Below, piece after piece: positions 53,263 through 63,949 of a stretch of DNA of 64,000 nt (position 1 is the stretch's first letter; every line of letters starts with the position of its first letter). The translations under genes and the position numbers were made by a program. Source of the DNA: Vombatus ursinus (taxonomy: Eukaryota > Chordata > Mammalia > Diprotodontia > Vombatidae); contig NW_020954625.1 of the NCBI RefSeq assembly GCF_900497805.2, positions 22,990,785 to 23,054,784 of the forward strand. The letters are read 5' to 3'. The notes beneath the pieces were generated by a model. The model ran no database searches. It was not told the DNA's origin and saw nothing but the letters and a program-made list of their open reading frames with translations.

Positions 53263-53625
53263 GGCCCTGTAGCCCAGCTTCACACACCGCTCTCATAAAC
53301 TAATTCTGCTACTCCCCACAGCAGCTCTCCCAAACCTTTTCATCTCACCTCAAACCTCCCATTGGCTCCTCCTCCCCCCACCCTCTCAGCTGAGATCTTC
53401 GCCTCATATTTTAAAGGAAAAATTCACTGTGAGCCCCCTTTTCTCTCCTCTTCCTCATCTCCCATCACTCTGGGCCTTCTGCCCCTCTCCCCTCCTTCAC
53501 CCTTGTCTCACGTGAAGAGGCAGCCTTACTCTCACCAAGGCTAACCGCTCTACCTACTCAAGCAGTCCCTTTCCATCCTGGCTCCTCTGAGAGATTGACT
53601 GCTCTGTCATCTCCATCTCTCACTT

Positions 53626-53935
53626 TTTTCTTTATTTTCTTTTCAATTTATGGATTAAAACAAGCATTTCCAAAACATAATATAATATATAATAATATAA
53701 AAAAGACTGTACATGAAAACTACAAATCTATTATGTACAACTTGCTATTTCTTTTACATACATAATGAAGTTATCATGAAAATTTCTTTTTTTCCTTTTT
53801 TCCTTCCCTCTCCCCTCCCCCTGCCCTAGAGATGGCTACCATTAGACACACACACACACACACACACACGCGCACGCGCGCGCGCGCGCGCCTAAACTCA
53901 TTCTATACATACTTCAGTTCTTTCTCTCCAAATGG
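53626..53935 (-). mobile_element. Retroelement 3' end nested in L2, 10-bp target duplication
   Basis: Flanked by tctctcactt at 53616-53625 and 53936-53945. On the minus strand it ends in an A-rich tail preceded by ttttaatccataaattgaaa, with tagcaagttgtacataatag upstream. This is the shape of a non-LTR retrotransposon or SINE 3' end. An embedded CA/CG microsatellite lies at 53846-53892. I do not assign a family. Confidence 0.75.
53846..53892 (+). repeat. CA repeat passing into CG repeat
   Basis: acacacac units followed by gcgcgcgcgcgcgc. A strong Z-DNA-forming sequence and an unusual pure CpG run outside the CpG island. Confidence 0.97.
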
Positions 53936-54690
53936 TCTCTCACTTATTTTCAATCCCTCCCTCTCTACTGGCTCATTCCCTACTGCCTACAAACATGTCC
54001 ACCTCTCCCCCATGCTCAAACAACCTTAACTTGATCCTTCCACACCCACTATCATCCTTTATCTCTTCTGCCTGTTGAGACTAAACTCCTCAGAAAGGCC
54101 ATCTACAAAAGGTGCCTCTGATTTCTCTCCCCTCACTCCCTTCTTAAACCCTTATAATCCAGCTTCCAACCCCATCACTCCACTGAAACTGCTCCTTCAA
54201 AGTTACTCATGATCTCTCAGTTGCCACATCCAATGGGCTTTTCTCAGTGCACACACTTCTTGTCTGGTCCGTAGCCTTTGACACTGGTGATCACTCTCTC
54301 CTCGACACTCTCTTTCTCTCTAGGTTTTCAGGAAACCCCTCTCACCTGGTTCTCCACCTACCTAGCAGACCATCCTTCTCAGCCTCCTTTGCTGGATCCT
54401 CCTCTGGATCATACCTCTAACCACAGGAATCCTTCGAAGCTCTGTCCTGGGCCCTCTTCTTTCTCCCTCTCTATGGCTTCACTTGGTGATCCCATCAGCT
54501 CCCCTGGATTTAACCTCAAATCTACCCATGCTGCCCCAACCCCTCTGCTGACCTCCAATCCTATCTCTAACTGCCTTTCAGACATCATGAACTAGATGTC
54601 CAGTAGACATCTTAAACTCAACATGTCCAAAACAAAACATTGCCTTTCCCCCTGAACCTTTCTTTTCTCTCACCTTCCCTTCTATTTTGG

Positions 54691-54766
54691 GTCTTTTTTT
54701 TTTTTTTTAAGGCAACTGGGGTTAAGTGACTTGCCCAGGGTCTGAGTCTTTTTTTTTTTTTTGGCA
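54691..54766 (-). mobile_element. Severely truncated SINE nested in L2
   Basis: Between the near-perfect repeats ttcccttctattttgg (54675-54690) and ttcccttttattttgg (54767-54782) lies a T run plus aactggggttaagtgacttg and cccaggg. This is the antisense of the last 40 bp of the marsupial SINE. A second T run follows. A very short 5'-truncated insertion. Confidence 0.82.
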
Positions 54767-55804
54767 TTCCCTTTTATTTTGGAAGGAAGCACTATGCTCC
54801 CAGTCCCTGGGGCTCACAATGTAGAGGTCAGCCTCAATTCCCCACTCTCTCTCACCCCCCCATATCCAATATGGTGCCAAGGCCTGTCGATTTCACCTTT
54901 GCAACATCTCTCAAATATGTCCCCTTCTCTTGCCTGACACAGCCCCTACCCTTGTGCAGACCCATCTCACACCTGGAGTACTACAGTAGCTGCTGGGGGG
55001 GGGGGAGGGGGGGTCGGCCTGGCTCAGGTCTCTCCTCACTCCAATTCAGCCATCTACATAAAGTGATTTTCCTAAAACACACCCACCCTACCCCACCCCA
55101 CCCCACTCAATAAACTCCAATGGCTTCATTGCCTCCAGAATAAAAAACCAAATCTTCTGTTTCTCCTTTAAAGCCCTTCAGAACCTGGCTCCTCCTGCCT
55201 TTCCAGTCTTCTCACCGTCTTACCAGCCTTACCTGGTACTCTTCAATCCACCGACCCTGGCCTCCTGGCAATTCTACAAACCAGACATGTTATCTCTCCA
55301 GGCCATTTTCTCTGACAGTATTCCATGTTCCCAATGTTCTCTTCCCTCATCTCTGCCTCTTGGCTTCCCGTAAGTCCCAACTTAAATCCCATCTTCTACA
55401 GGAAGCCTTTTCCAACCCCTCTTAATTCTAGTCCTTTCCCTCCTTAACTATTTTCTACTTATCCTGTACATAGTTTGTTTATATATATCTGTTTGCTTGT
55501 TGTCTCTCCCCTTACATTGTGAGCTTCATGAGGATAGGGACTGTCTTTTGCCTCTTTTCTTTATCCTCGGCGCTTAGCCAGTGCCTGGCACATAGTAGTT
55601 GCTTAATGTTTACTGACTGACCGTTGGACAAGCACCTGACTGTCTCTGAGATTCAGTTCCCCCACCTGTAAAGTCAGAGGAAGGCTGTTCCTACTTGGCA
55701 AAATAAAGGGTATAGACTAAGGTCTTCTCCAACTTTAAAATCTAGGCTTCGAGAACCTGGGAACCTAGCTATACAACTATAATAAAGACTAATACCTGCA
55801 TAAA

Positions 55805-55990
55805 TTGGATGCAGAATCGTTCAGTGGAAAGAGCTCTGATTTTAAGAGTCAGCAGACCTGGGTTCAAATTCTAGCACTAACTCTGTGACCTTCCCATGTC
55901 TGGGTCTGTTTCCTTATCAGTAAAATGAGAGGATTGAACATGATGACCTCTAGGGTCCTTTCCAGGTCTAAATTTATGATTCCATGATCC
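55805..55990 (+). mobile_element. MIR-family SINE
   Basis: gagtcagcagacctgggttc, then ctctgtgaccttcccatgtc, then ccttatcagtaaaatgagag, then gggtcctttccaggtctaaa. Confidence 0.85.
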
Positions 55991-56264
55991 GAACAAGTAT
56001 ACCAAAGAAATACCAAAGAGAGCTCAGAGGAGAGAGAATGTGGTAACAACACTGGGATAAGTGGTTTAGGTATGGATTTCATAAGACTTAAAAGAAGATG
56101 TCAAGGTACATAAGAAAAGAGGGCAGATGCCCTATTGGCCAATGAATTAGGAACAATATTTCCCCTAAATGGAAGAAATGTGGTCTATGGACCAAAAACA
56201 TGATTCATAAAAGACACAATTTTATAGCTGGATGAGACCTTGGATAACGCATAATTTTAAGAAT

Positions 56265-56430
56265 AAGTCAGTTCAATTTAAATCAACAAACATTTATAAA
56301 GTATTAACTCTGCCATGCTGGGGACATAAGTGCACATAAAAACTGTTTCTGTCCTCAATGTACCTCCCTTTTGGAGGGTAGAGGAGAACAGAATGCACAG
56401 AGACAGGGATACAAGGTAAGCTGAGAACAG
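56265..56430 (-). mobile_element. L2 3' end, antisense
   Basis: caacaaacatttataaagta, then ctgccatgctggggacataa, then ttctgtcctcaatgtacctc. Confidence 0.8.
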
Positions 56431-56879
56431 TTGTTCAGTCAATAAAGTTAAGGGTGAATACCCTCCACCCCACCCACTTCCTCAAAGTGAAGAATTGATG
56501 CAGTTGGAATCTGGTCTCAACTTAATTTTCTCCTCATTATAGAACAATGAAGTCAACTAAAAATATGAGCAATTTTGGGGAAGCCAAGAGTTTACTTCCT
56601 TGGGCCTCTATGACCTAAAAACACTGTTTTGGAAGAAACAGATTTAAAAGAATCTAGAAACTGACATATCACTGAACATCGCAGAAGAAAAAGACTGGTC
56701 TTGAAAATGGGCAAAGGTTGGCATTTACTGCCAGACAGCACCAACTTCGGAAATGGCCAAGAAGTTCCCACATGGGAGAAGACTATAAGGAGCTCAAACT
56801 GAGAGAGGAATGGTATCCTGGGCCTGATTTTGGGCTCCCAGCATGGAGATGGGTAGGTCCACCAAGAGCTGTGATAGTT
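56431..56879. other. Unassigned stretch
   Basis: About 450 bp with no recognised gene or repeat. Confidence 0.3.
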
Positions 56880-57070
56880 CATAGGATCTGGAAGGCACAG
56901 GAAGGGACTTCAGAGGTCATCTCGTCCAATCTCCTCCTTACTTCAAAGATTAAGAAACTAAGGACCAGAGAGAGAAGTGATTTGCCATTGTCACACAATG
57001 ATTTGAACTGAAGCAGGATTTGAACTCAGGTCTTCTTGACTCAATACTTTTTCCACTGTACCACCCAGCC
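56880..57070 (-). mobile_element. MIR-family SINE, antisense
   Basis: ggacttcagaggtcatctcg, then gaagtgatttgccattgtca, then actcaggtcttcttgactca, then ctgtaccacccagcc. Confidence 0.85.
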
Positions 57071-57219
57071 ACCATTTTATCATCAAGTTTCCATTAGGGA
57101 TTTTTTTTCCTCCCATGATACTATTTTCAGTTCATTATAGGAGTCAAATGGAAAACCAAGTTCTCTTTAGAGAAAACATTATTGGTCCAGTTCCAAGAAG
57201 ATGAGATTTATCAGAAAAT

Positions 57220-57415
57220 CATCAACTTAGAGCGGGATGAGGCATTAGAAGTTATCTAGTCCAACTCCTTCGTTTTATAGAAGATAAAACTGAGGCCCAC
57301 AAGTGAAGAGACTGGCCCAGGGTCATGCAGCTCGTATGTCTCTAAGCAGAATCTGGGACCAAGTCCTCCTGGATCTAGGTCCAGAACTCAGTTCACCATG
57401 CCATACTATTTCCTC
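57220..57415 (-). mobile_element. MIR-family SINE, antisense
   Basis: gttatctagtccaactcctt, then agataaaactgaggcccaca, then tggcccagggtcatgcagct. Confidence 0.85.
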
Positions 57416-57549
57416 TTCTCTAAAGGCTTCCCCCAAAATCCATATAGAATAAATACCACATGGAAAATACCATCCAGGTAGCTGAAGCCTTCAATCTCTA
57501 TTTAGTTTCTTGAGAATTCCCTCAGATGACCCATATTCTGAATGATAAA

Positions 57550-57785
57550 GTGTCTTTAATCTGGCGTTCAGGGCTCTCTATACACTGGATACAACCTGCA
57601 CCTCCAAACTCGTTTCCCAATATCCCCCTCCTCTCAGAACTCTCCCTCTAGCCAAGATGATCCGTTCATCATTCCTCAAATGCCCTACCTCCTCCCATAT
57701 ATGTCTTTTCATGTAACACACGCTTTTAAGCGCCTATTCTATGTCAGGCACCATGCTACCTATTTAGAATATAACGGGACACACA
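57550..57785. mobile_element. L2 pieces, sense then antisense
   Basis: Sense ORF2-end-like text at 57550-57715 (cctccaaactcgtttcccaa, then tcctcaaatgccctacctcc). Antisense 3' end from 57720: acgcttttaagcgcctattc, then gtcaggcaccatgctacc. Confidence 0.65.
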
Positions 57786-57796
57786 GTGCCTTGACT

Positions 57797-57845
57797 CCAA
57801 CATAATGAGGTCACTTTGGTCCTCTTCGAGAACAAAGGACAACCA
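57797..57845 (+). mobile_element. Short SINE/RTE 3' tail
   Basis: aggtcactttggtcctcttc, then gagaacaaaggacaaccacg. It resembles the 3' terminus of a marsupial SINE whose tail ends aaggacaaacaac. Only the end is present. Confidence 0.5.
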
Positions 57846-57924
57846 CGTCTCCAGCCTGGATGGAACCTGTGCCATCCCCTGGCCCTGGCTGTGGCACCAG
57901 AGGACCCAGCTTCTCCCCGATTCT

Positions 57925-58215
57925 GGTCCTTACTTGCTGCATATGTAACCTTGGACAAGTGGCTTACTATGCCTGACCCTTACATGAAACAAAGGAGTTG
58001 AATTAGGTAATCTCTAAGGACCCTTCCAACTCTTTGTTGTTATTTGGTCATTCATCGTGACCCCACAGAATGGAGCACACCTCTCCAGCTCTTCATTTTA
58101 TATAATGCCACGTTGCCTTGGCCAGTATTTATTGTTTTTAAGCACAGGTCATCTTCCCAACTAGAATGTAAACCCGTCTGGGTCAGGGCTCATTGCTCAT
58201 ATGTCTTCATATGAA
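57925..58215. mobile_element. MIR (+), SINE tail (-) and L2 end (+)
   Basis: MIR 57925-58035: tccttacttgctgcatatgt, then ggtaatctctaaggaccctt. SINE tail in antisense at about 58036-58100: ttgttatttggtcattcatc, then gtgaccccacagaatgg. L2 3' UTR at about 58120-58215: aactagaatgtaaacccgtc, then tgggtcagggctcattgctc. Confidence 0.65.
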
Positions 58216-58228
58216 CCAGCATCTCTCA

Positions 58229-58805
58229 TAAAGGCCTCATATCTAAAATATATAGAGAACTGAGTCAAATTGCTAAGAATACAAATCATTCCCCAATTGA
58301 TAAATGGTCAAAGGATATGAATAGGCAGTTTTCAGAGAAAGAAATTAAAGCCATCTATAGTCATATGAAAAAATGCTCTAAATCACTGTTGATTAGAGAA
58401 ATGCAAATCAAAACAACTCTGAGGTACCACATCACACCTATCAGATTGGCTAACATGACAAACCAGGCAAATTATAAATGCTGGAGAAGATGTGGGAAAA
58501 CTGGCACATGAATGCATTGTTGGTAAAGTTGTGAACTGATCCAACGATTCTGGAGAGCAATTTGGAACTATGCCCAAAGGACTATAAAAATGTGCATATC
58601 CTTGACCCAGCAGTAGCACTTCTAGGTTTGTAATCCAAAGAGATCATAAAAATAGACCCATATGTACAAAAATATTTATAGCAGCTCTTTTTGTGGTGGC
58701 CAGGAACTAGAAATTGAGGGGATGCCCATCAATCGGGAAATGGCTGAATAAGTTGTGGTATATGAATGTAATGGAATACTATTATGCTATAAGAAATGAT
58801 GAACA
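58229..58805 (+). mobile_element. L1 ORF2 3' part, broken at both ends
   Basis: aaatatatagagaactgagt, then ttccccaattgataaatggt, then tgcaaatcaaaacaactctg, then attctggagagcaatttgga, then agcagctctttttgtggtgg, then taatggaatactattatgct. It stops abruptly after aagaaatgatgaacagg, before the ORF2 stop, 3' UTR or A tail, and unrelated sequence follows. Well preserved relative to the L1 at 10.4 kb. Confidence 0.92.
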
Positions 58806-59066
58806 GGCTGCAGATCAGGTTCAAGCTTTTTGCCAAGTTAGGAGCAGGATCTCCATTTGTTAATTCTGTAGGATATGTTGAAACCCTTCATCCTATCAAG
58901 AAGAAAGGACAAGCCACTTCCGAAAAAGCAGAGAGATGGAATGTACAAAAGGACTTCCTGAAATGATCTCAGTTCCTCAAAAAGAACTCACTAAACTTTT
59001 TTAAGGAAGTTCTTCGGGTTATTTATTTGAGATATCTGACTGACAACATTGAGATGGCCAAGCAGT
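58806..59066 (+). pseudogene. Coding-like remnant fused to L1, parent unknown
   Basis: Directly after the L1 break a single frame (first codon ctg at 58807) runs about 86 codons with one internal TGA and ends at a TAG. It contains LFAKLGAGSPFVNSVGYVE, YVETLHPIKKKGQATSEK and LRVIYLRYLTDNIEMAKQ. The sustained frame and Lys-rich content suggest part of a processed cDNA copy of a host gene, perhaps joined by template switching. I do not recognise the parent, and chance or an unclassified repeat remain possible. No A tail directly follows; a purine-rich stretch continues to 59220. Confidence 0.35.
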
Positions 59067-59234
59067 AGACATGTGGGTCTGGGTCTGGGCCTGGTGAACG
59101 CTAACAAATCCAAGCCCACAGCAGGAGCTGGAGTATCAGATTGGAGAGTCCAGCAGGAGAACAGAGGAGGAGGTGGAAGAGGAAAAGAAGGAGGCGGCAG
59201 AAAAGTTTTTTAAAAATAATTAGAACCACCAAAG

Positions 59235-59400
59235 TCACAGACCGAGAGCTGGTAATCATCCAGTCTAGCTCCCCGGTTTTACCTACGGGGCAGACGAGGC
59301 TCAGAAAGGTTAATTGAGTGAGTAGCAGAAGGTCACACCGGTACCACGGGGCTGAGCCAGGATATCAGCCTGCGCCATCTCACTCCAGATCTCTCCCCAG
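59235..59400 (-). mobile_element. MIR-family SINE, antisense
   Basis: agtcacagaccgagagctgg, then tcatccagtctagctccccg, then gcagaaggtcacaccggtac. Confidence 0.75.
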
Positions 59401-60319
59401 GACACCAACTGTTTTTCTGCTTAGCCATAGTCAGAGGAGAATTAACACATATTAACTCTAAAATCCCCCTAAAAATTGCACAGACTCCCTGAGTCCGCTC
59501 ATTACCAGGTGTGCACTGTTTGCTCTTAATGAAAACAGTTTTCTGATTTTAACTCCAATCCCTACCGACAACATTCACCTCAAGATTCAGAAAATGATCT
59601 GTGGCCAAATCAAGGTGGGAGCTCCCTCTACCTAATTGTACCATCAGGCCACAGGTCATAACTGCATCTTTCCACAAGATTAACATAAGCTTTGCTAAAA
59701 ATCCAGATAACAAAAACCCCTACCTACAGCATCTCCTAATCTCCTAGGTTAGGGGTGCTGGTAACAAATGAATCAGGCTTAACCCGGCATGTCCTGTTCT
59801 TGTTGAAGCTCTCTGTGGTCACTGCTTCCTTTTCTAAATGTCCACTAACCATCCCTTTAATCATGCATTTTAGAATTTCAGCAAGCATCAAAGGCAAGCT
59901 CACAGTCCCATGTAGAGTTTGTAGGAGTCAGAATATCTGCACCTACTCTAGAATGTGTGGAGAGACTGGAAAAGGGGGGCAGAGAAGGCTATGCTATCAA
60001 GCAACCCCAAGGGGGTGGGTGCTACAAAGGAAAATCATGATATTGGCCTAAGATTCTAAGGCTCTTGAATCTCTAAATCCTTGAAGTGCTTTTATAGGCT
60101 ACTTTATTTTATTTTATTTATTTTACAGGCTATTTTACAGGATAAATGCCTCTTTGCTGCCTCAGGCCTGAAGAAGACCCCCTGCCTTGCCCAGTAGACA
60201 GAGATGAGGTTGTTGAGCAACAAACAGGATTGAATCAGAGATAATGTGATTTTCTCTTCATAGGATTTCTTCAGATGAAGGAACATTAACATCATCTTCA
60301 ATTATTATGCAACAATGAT
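59401..60319. other. Repeat-poor stretch
   Basis: No named repeat or gene. Part 59430-59700 has an AT-rich, motif-rich look (attaacacatattaactcta, then ttgctcttaatgaaaacagt) that could be conserved non-coding DNA. Confidence 0.35.
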
Positions 60320-60700
60320 GGTGTAGTGAGAAGTGGTGGAGAGGTCACTGCTTAAGAACTCCAGCTCAAAGCCTGCTTCTGACCCTCACTACTTGTGTGT
60401 CCTTAGACATACCACTTCACCTCACTAGCCTCAGTTTCTACATCTGTAAGATAAGGAAATTGGACTAGATGGCTTCAAGGTCCTCCCAGATCCTGATGGA
60501 GGGTCCTGTGGTCCCATTATCCCCCACTTTAGGTCTCCCATAGGGAAATCTTGTAGTTAACATTTTATAGACTCCATATAGAGATAAAAGGGGCCTGAGA
60601 GCTCACTGCCCCCAGATTCCTCATCTCACAGACAGAGGGAATCGAGGCCCAAGGAAACGTTTGCTCAAGGTCACAAGCTCTCCTTGGGTGTATATGAACT
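60320..60700. mobile_element. MIR sense, then MIR antisense
   Basis: Sense 60320-60500: actacttgtgtgtccttaga, then agcctcagtttctacatctg, then gactagatggcttcaaggtc. Antisense 60585-60690: ttcctcatctcacagacaga, then tgctcaaggtcacaagctct. Confidence 0.75.
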
Positions 60701-61204
60701 GGCTTAGAAAATCATTCTAAAGGAAAGGAACCATGAGCAGCACGGACATTTGAATGTCAGAACTAAACTGGAAATTCACAGGGAACAGAATTATTCTTCC
60801 AACAAGCTCATTAAAGCCAGGACATTGAGAGCACTTCATTCTGTTTTTCCACCCTGAGAAGGAGATAAAATGAGAGACGGGAGGGAAGGCTGCTGTGGGC
60901 AGAGTCCCATCAGGTCCCAGCACCAAGGGGACCAAAATGAAGAATGTAATTAGGCAGGCCAACAAGCAAAACGCAGAATGGGCCGGAAAGCAAACTCGAG
61001 CTCTGAAAACAAAGCCGGGCTTGAAGAATGTCATCGGGCCTTCGGTCCTCAAATATTGTGTCATTTTGGAAGGAAATCATTTGTAGCTAACAACCAGCAT
61101 GACAGCCTTCCATGGCCAGAGAGAGCAGGGCTCATGCAATGGTGAGAAGGCAGGGAGCAAACACTAGACTGACCCGGTGATGTCCACAGCAGTCACTCAG
61201 TCAG
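60701..61204. other. Repeat-free stretch, possible regulatory DNA
   Basis: About 500 bp without repeats, including gaagaatgtaattaggcagg and ctcaaatattgtgtcatttt. Overlapping small frames lack similarity. Candidate conserved non-coding element only. Confidence 0.35.
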
Positions 61205-61450
61205 CCAATGAGACTCAGGAGAGCTGGGAGGGACTGTGGCCTAGAACAGAAAAGTGACTTTCCCACGGTCACACGCAGGTGAGGGGAGGAAGAGTTAAAT
61301 CTAGGTCTCTCTTCCCTCCAAGCTGAGGGATTTTTCCATTACCCTTTGGGGCTCCTGACTGTAACCGTGAGGTGGCAGAGGGGAAAGAGCTAGCTGTGGA
61401 GTCAGAGGAGCTGGGTTCAAATCCCGACTCTGCCATTTTCTACCTGTATG
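61205..61450. mobile_element. MIR antisense then MIR sense
   Basis: Antisense 61205-61330: aacagaaaagtgactttccc, then acggtcacacgcaggtgagg. Sense 61368-61450: gagaggtggcagag-type head, gctgtggagtcagaggagct, then gggttcaaatcccgactctg. Confidence 0.72.
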
Positions 61451-61458
61451 GCCTTCAC

Positions 61459-61511
61459 ACACACAGATACACAGACACACAGACACACAGACACACACAC
61501 ACACACACACA
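61459..61511 (+). repeat. AC microsatellite
   Basis: cacacacagatacacagaca and further ac units, about 50 bp, interrupting the sense MIR to its left. Confidence 0.97.
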
Positions 61512-61689
61512 ACTTGCCCCAGGAGACCTAGCTAGGAAGAAGCAGACCAGAACTTGAACCTTCCTGACCTTTCCTAGTGTCCTAGGTAGGCCAAGCCAGA
61601 TTGAACATGGCTGAGACTCCTGGGAGCAATAGCCTCCTTTTACATGGGGCCTCATCTGAAACCCAGCTGCTAGCACCTCCCCAAACACC

Positions 61690-61840
61690 TTATTTTTTAT
61701 ATTTTTTAAAATCTATTCACATATGTTCACATTATCTTCCCCAATTGAATGTAAGTTCCTTGAGGGCAGGGATTGTCTCACTGTTGACTTTTATCCCCAG
61801 AACACTGCCTGGAACATAATAGCAATTTAAAAGACATGTA
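61690..61840 (+). mobile_element. L2 3' end
   Basis: gaatgtaagttccttgaggg, then cagggattgtctcactgttg, then cactgcctggaacataatag. Confidence 0.87.
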
Positions 61841-62694
61841 CAACGGATTATCTTAAACTGAGGTGGTTGGATGAAACTCCAGACCAGACGGGGTCTAACT
61901 AATGCAGAATGAAGTGGGATTGTTCCCTCCTATGATCTGGACCTGATCCCTTGATGGCCTCATCTTGTAGGGAGGAGGTTCTGAGACACTTGGGTCCCAC
62001 TAAAGGCTATGCTCATGGTCAATCCCAAGCCTTGGGAGCTCCTCAAGTGGGCTGCTCTTTAGCCAGGCCTCCTCAATCCTACATTTGTGTAGCTGTGTTC
62101 CTGCTGGGGCCGGCTCAGACTCCAAGAGAGGCGACTGAGAAACGGACCAGAAACCCAATCAGCAAAGACACCTTTCAGCCAGACAGGTGGATGACGCACA
62201 AATGCCCAGGCTGTGATGTCCGTCAGCTCCTTTAGGGTTCTGGCTCGGAATGCTTGTGTGCGAAGCCAATTCTTCATTATCTGAGCTAATGCGGCCCCTC
62301 CTCACAGATTCTTGATGAGCCTGGGGGGGTTAAGTGAAAGCTGGCTGTAGACAGCAGGGCTCCAGCAGCAGAGCCCGCCATGCTGGGGAGGAAGACCAAA
62401 AGGACCGTCAAGAGACGTGGAAGAGCACAGAACGGAACGGGCTAAACTCCGCCAAGGGAAAGAAACGTCCGATTCCCACTCTGCTGAACTGGAGGCAATG
62501 GGTCAGGCTGCACTATGGAGCATCTCATCCCAAACCCAGGGATTCACTCAGATTGAAACCGGCTTCATTAGCATTCCAAAACAAGGCGAGAGGCAGGAGC
62601 TGAAGGCATGGGAAGTGACTCTCTGATGATAAGGCCCTGGCTAGCCTTTTACAAACCGCATCCTCGATAATTGGGCCAGGATGTGGAGAAGATG
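61841..62694. other. Unassigned stretch
   Basis: About 850 bp without a recognised gene or repeat. The segment 62200-62340 (aattcttcattatctgagct) is unique-looking. Confidence 0.3.
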
Positions 62695-62805
62695 ACAGAA
62701 GACAGCACTGAGTGCTGGGGCAGACTTCTGAGGTCATCTGGCCCAACACTCATTTTACCAGTGGGGAAACTGAGAAGAAGCAACTTAGCAAATAGGATCA
62801 TGAGA
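62695..62805 (-). mobile_element. MIR-family SINE, antisense
   Basis: tgaggtcatctggcccaaca, then tcattttaccagtggggaaa. Confidence 0.72.
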
Positions 62806-62899
62806 AATAAGAAAACGATAACTGGGGGGGAATGGAAGTAATAATCAACCAAGTGGAATATACTTATGGAATGTTTAGTTGAATAACAATAACGATTTT

Positions 62900-63147
62900 T
62901 TGCTGTTCAGTCATTCAGTTGTATCTGACTCTTCACGACCCCATTTGGGGTTTTCTTGGCAAAGATGCTACAGGAGTTGGCCATTTCCTTCTCCAGCTCA
63001 TTTGACAGATGGAGAAACTGAGGTGAACAGGGTAAAGTGACTTGCCTAGGGTCACACAGCTAGGAAGTGTCTGAGGTAGGATTTGAACTCAGGTCTTCCT
63101 GACTCTAGGTCCAGCACTCTATCCACTGGGTCACCTAGCTGCCCTGT
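62900..63147 (-). mobile_element. Full-length marsupial SINE with RTE-like tail, antisense
   Basis: Tail side gctgttcagtcattcagttg, then cttcacgaccccatttgggg, then gccatttccttctccagctc, then cctagggtcacacagctagg, then gggtcacctagctgccc at the head. One of the most complete copies. Confidence 0.95.
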
Positions 63148-63149
63148 GT

Positions 63150-63470
63150 TAGGTAGTAAAGATACAGATATAGAAGTAAGATAGTTTCTACGCCCCCAAG
63201 TAATTCACAATCTACTAGTTATTAATTATGCCAACAAATCCTCAGAGCCTGGAAGTAGGCCCGGGGCTCAGCCAAGGTCACAGAGCAAGTAACAGAGCTT
63301 TCCCAGGACATAACTGTCTGACAATCCTGGCTCCCAATGTGGTACCTACTCTCTGCAGATCGTACCCTTGGCCCGCTTTCCCCTTGGTTCCCATCTCTAC
63401 AGACTGTTTCTCTGGCATCTACCCGTTGCTTTTGACACGGCAGGTATTTAATAAATGGCTATGAAATTCT
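63150..63470. mobile_element. Decayed L2 3' ends, antisense then sense
   Basis: Antisense 63150-63225: ttaggtagtaaagatacaga, then ctacgcccccaagtaattca. Sense end at about 63380-63470: gacacggcaggtatttaata followed by aatggctatgaa. Confidence 0.5.
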
Positions 63471-63504
63471 TTGCTATAATGGATGGCTCTCCGGGATGGG
63501 AAGG

Positions 63505-63747
63505 AAGGAAACAAACATTTATTAATCACCTAGTACGTGCCAGGCACTGTGTTAAGCAACTACGATCTCATTTGATCCTCACAACAATCCTGTAAGGTAA
63601 ATGCTATTATAATCCCCACTTTACAGTTAAGGAAACTGAGGCAAGCAGCGGTTAAGTGACTCAGTATATGTATATGAGGCTGGATCTGAACTTTGGTCTT
63701 CTTGACTCCACACCAAGCACTCCATCCGCTGTGCCACCTAGCTGGGA
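63505..63747 (-). mobile_element. MIR-family SINE, antisense, full length
   Basis: catttattaatcacctagta, then cgtgccaggcactgtgttaa, then tcatttgatcctcacaacaa, then actttacagttaaggaaact, then gctgtgccacctagctgg. A complete example showing the L2-like 3' end and the tRNA-like head. Confidence 0.93.
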
Positions 63748-63949
63748 AGGAGAACGGGGGAAACGTAGGCAACAAAAAGAATATTTTTTAAATAAACACT
63801 TAATAAACTAAATTGAATACTTAATAGCAACTAAGTCTAGTGGAAAATAAAGCAGTGAGGTCTGGCAAACCCAGAGATGCCAGGTCATCTCTCTTGCCAA
63901 ACACGATGGAAACCCAGTAAAAATTCCCCAAATCTTGTGGTTGTATCAC

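Larger units (their letters stand above)
53280..55622 (+). mobile_element. Longest L2 copy: ORF2 C-terminal region through 3' end
   Basis: About 1.9 kb of L2 in order: actgctccttcaaagttact region, gcctttgacactggtgatca, acctggttctccacctacct, gaagctctgtcctgggccct, ttaaactcaacatgtccaaa, cacctggagtactacagtag, aaactccaatggcttcattg, cagaacctggctcctcctgc, aagtcccaacttaaatccca, and the 3' UTR gtgagcttcatgaggatagg to cctggcacatagtagttgc. It covers the end of the reverse transcriptase and the C-terminal domain, with many decayed positions. Two later insertions split it. Confidence 0.92.
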
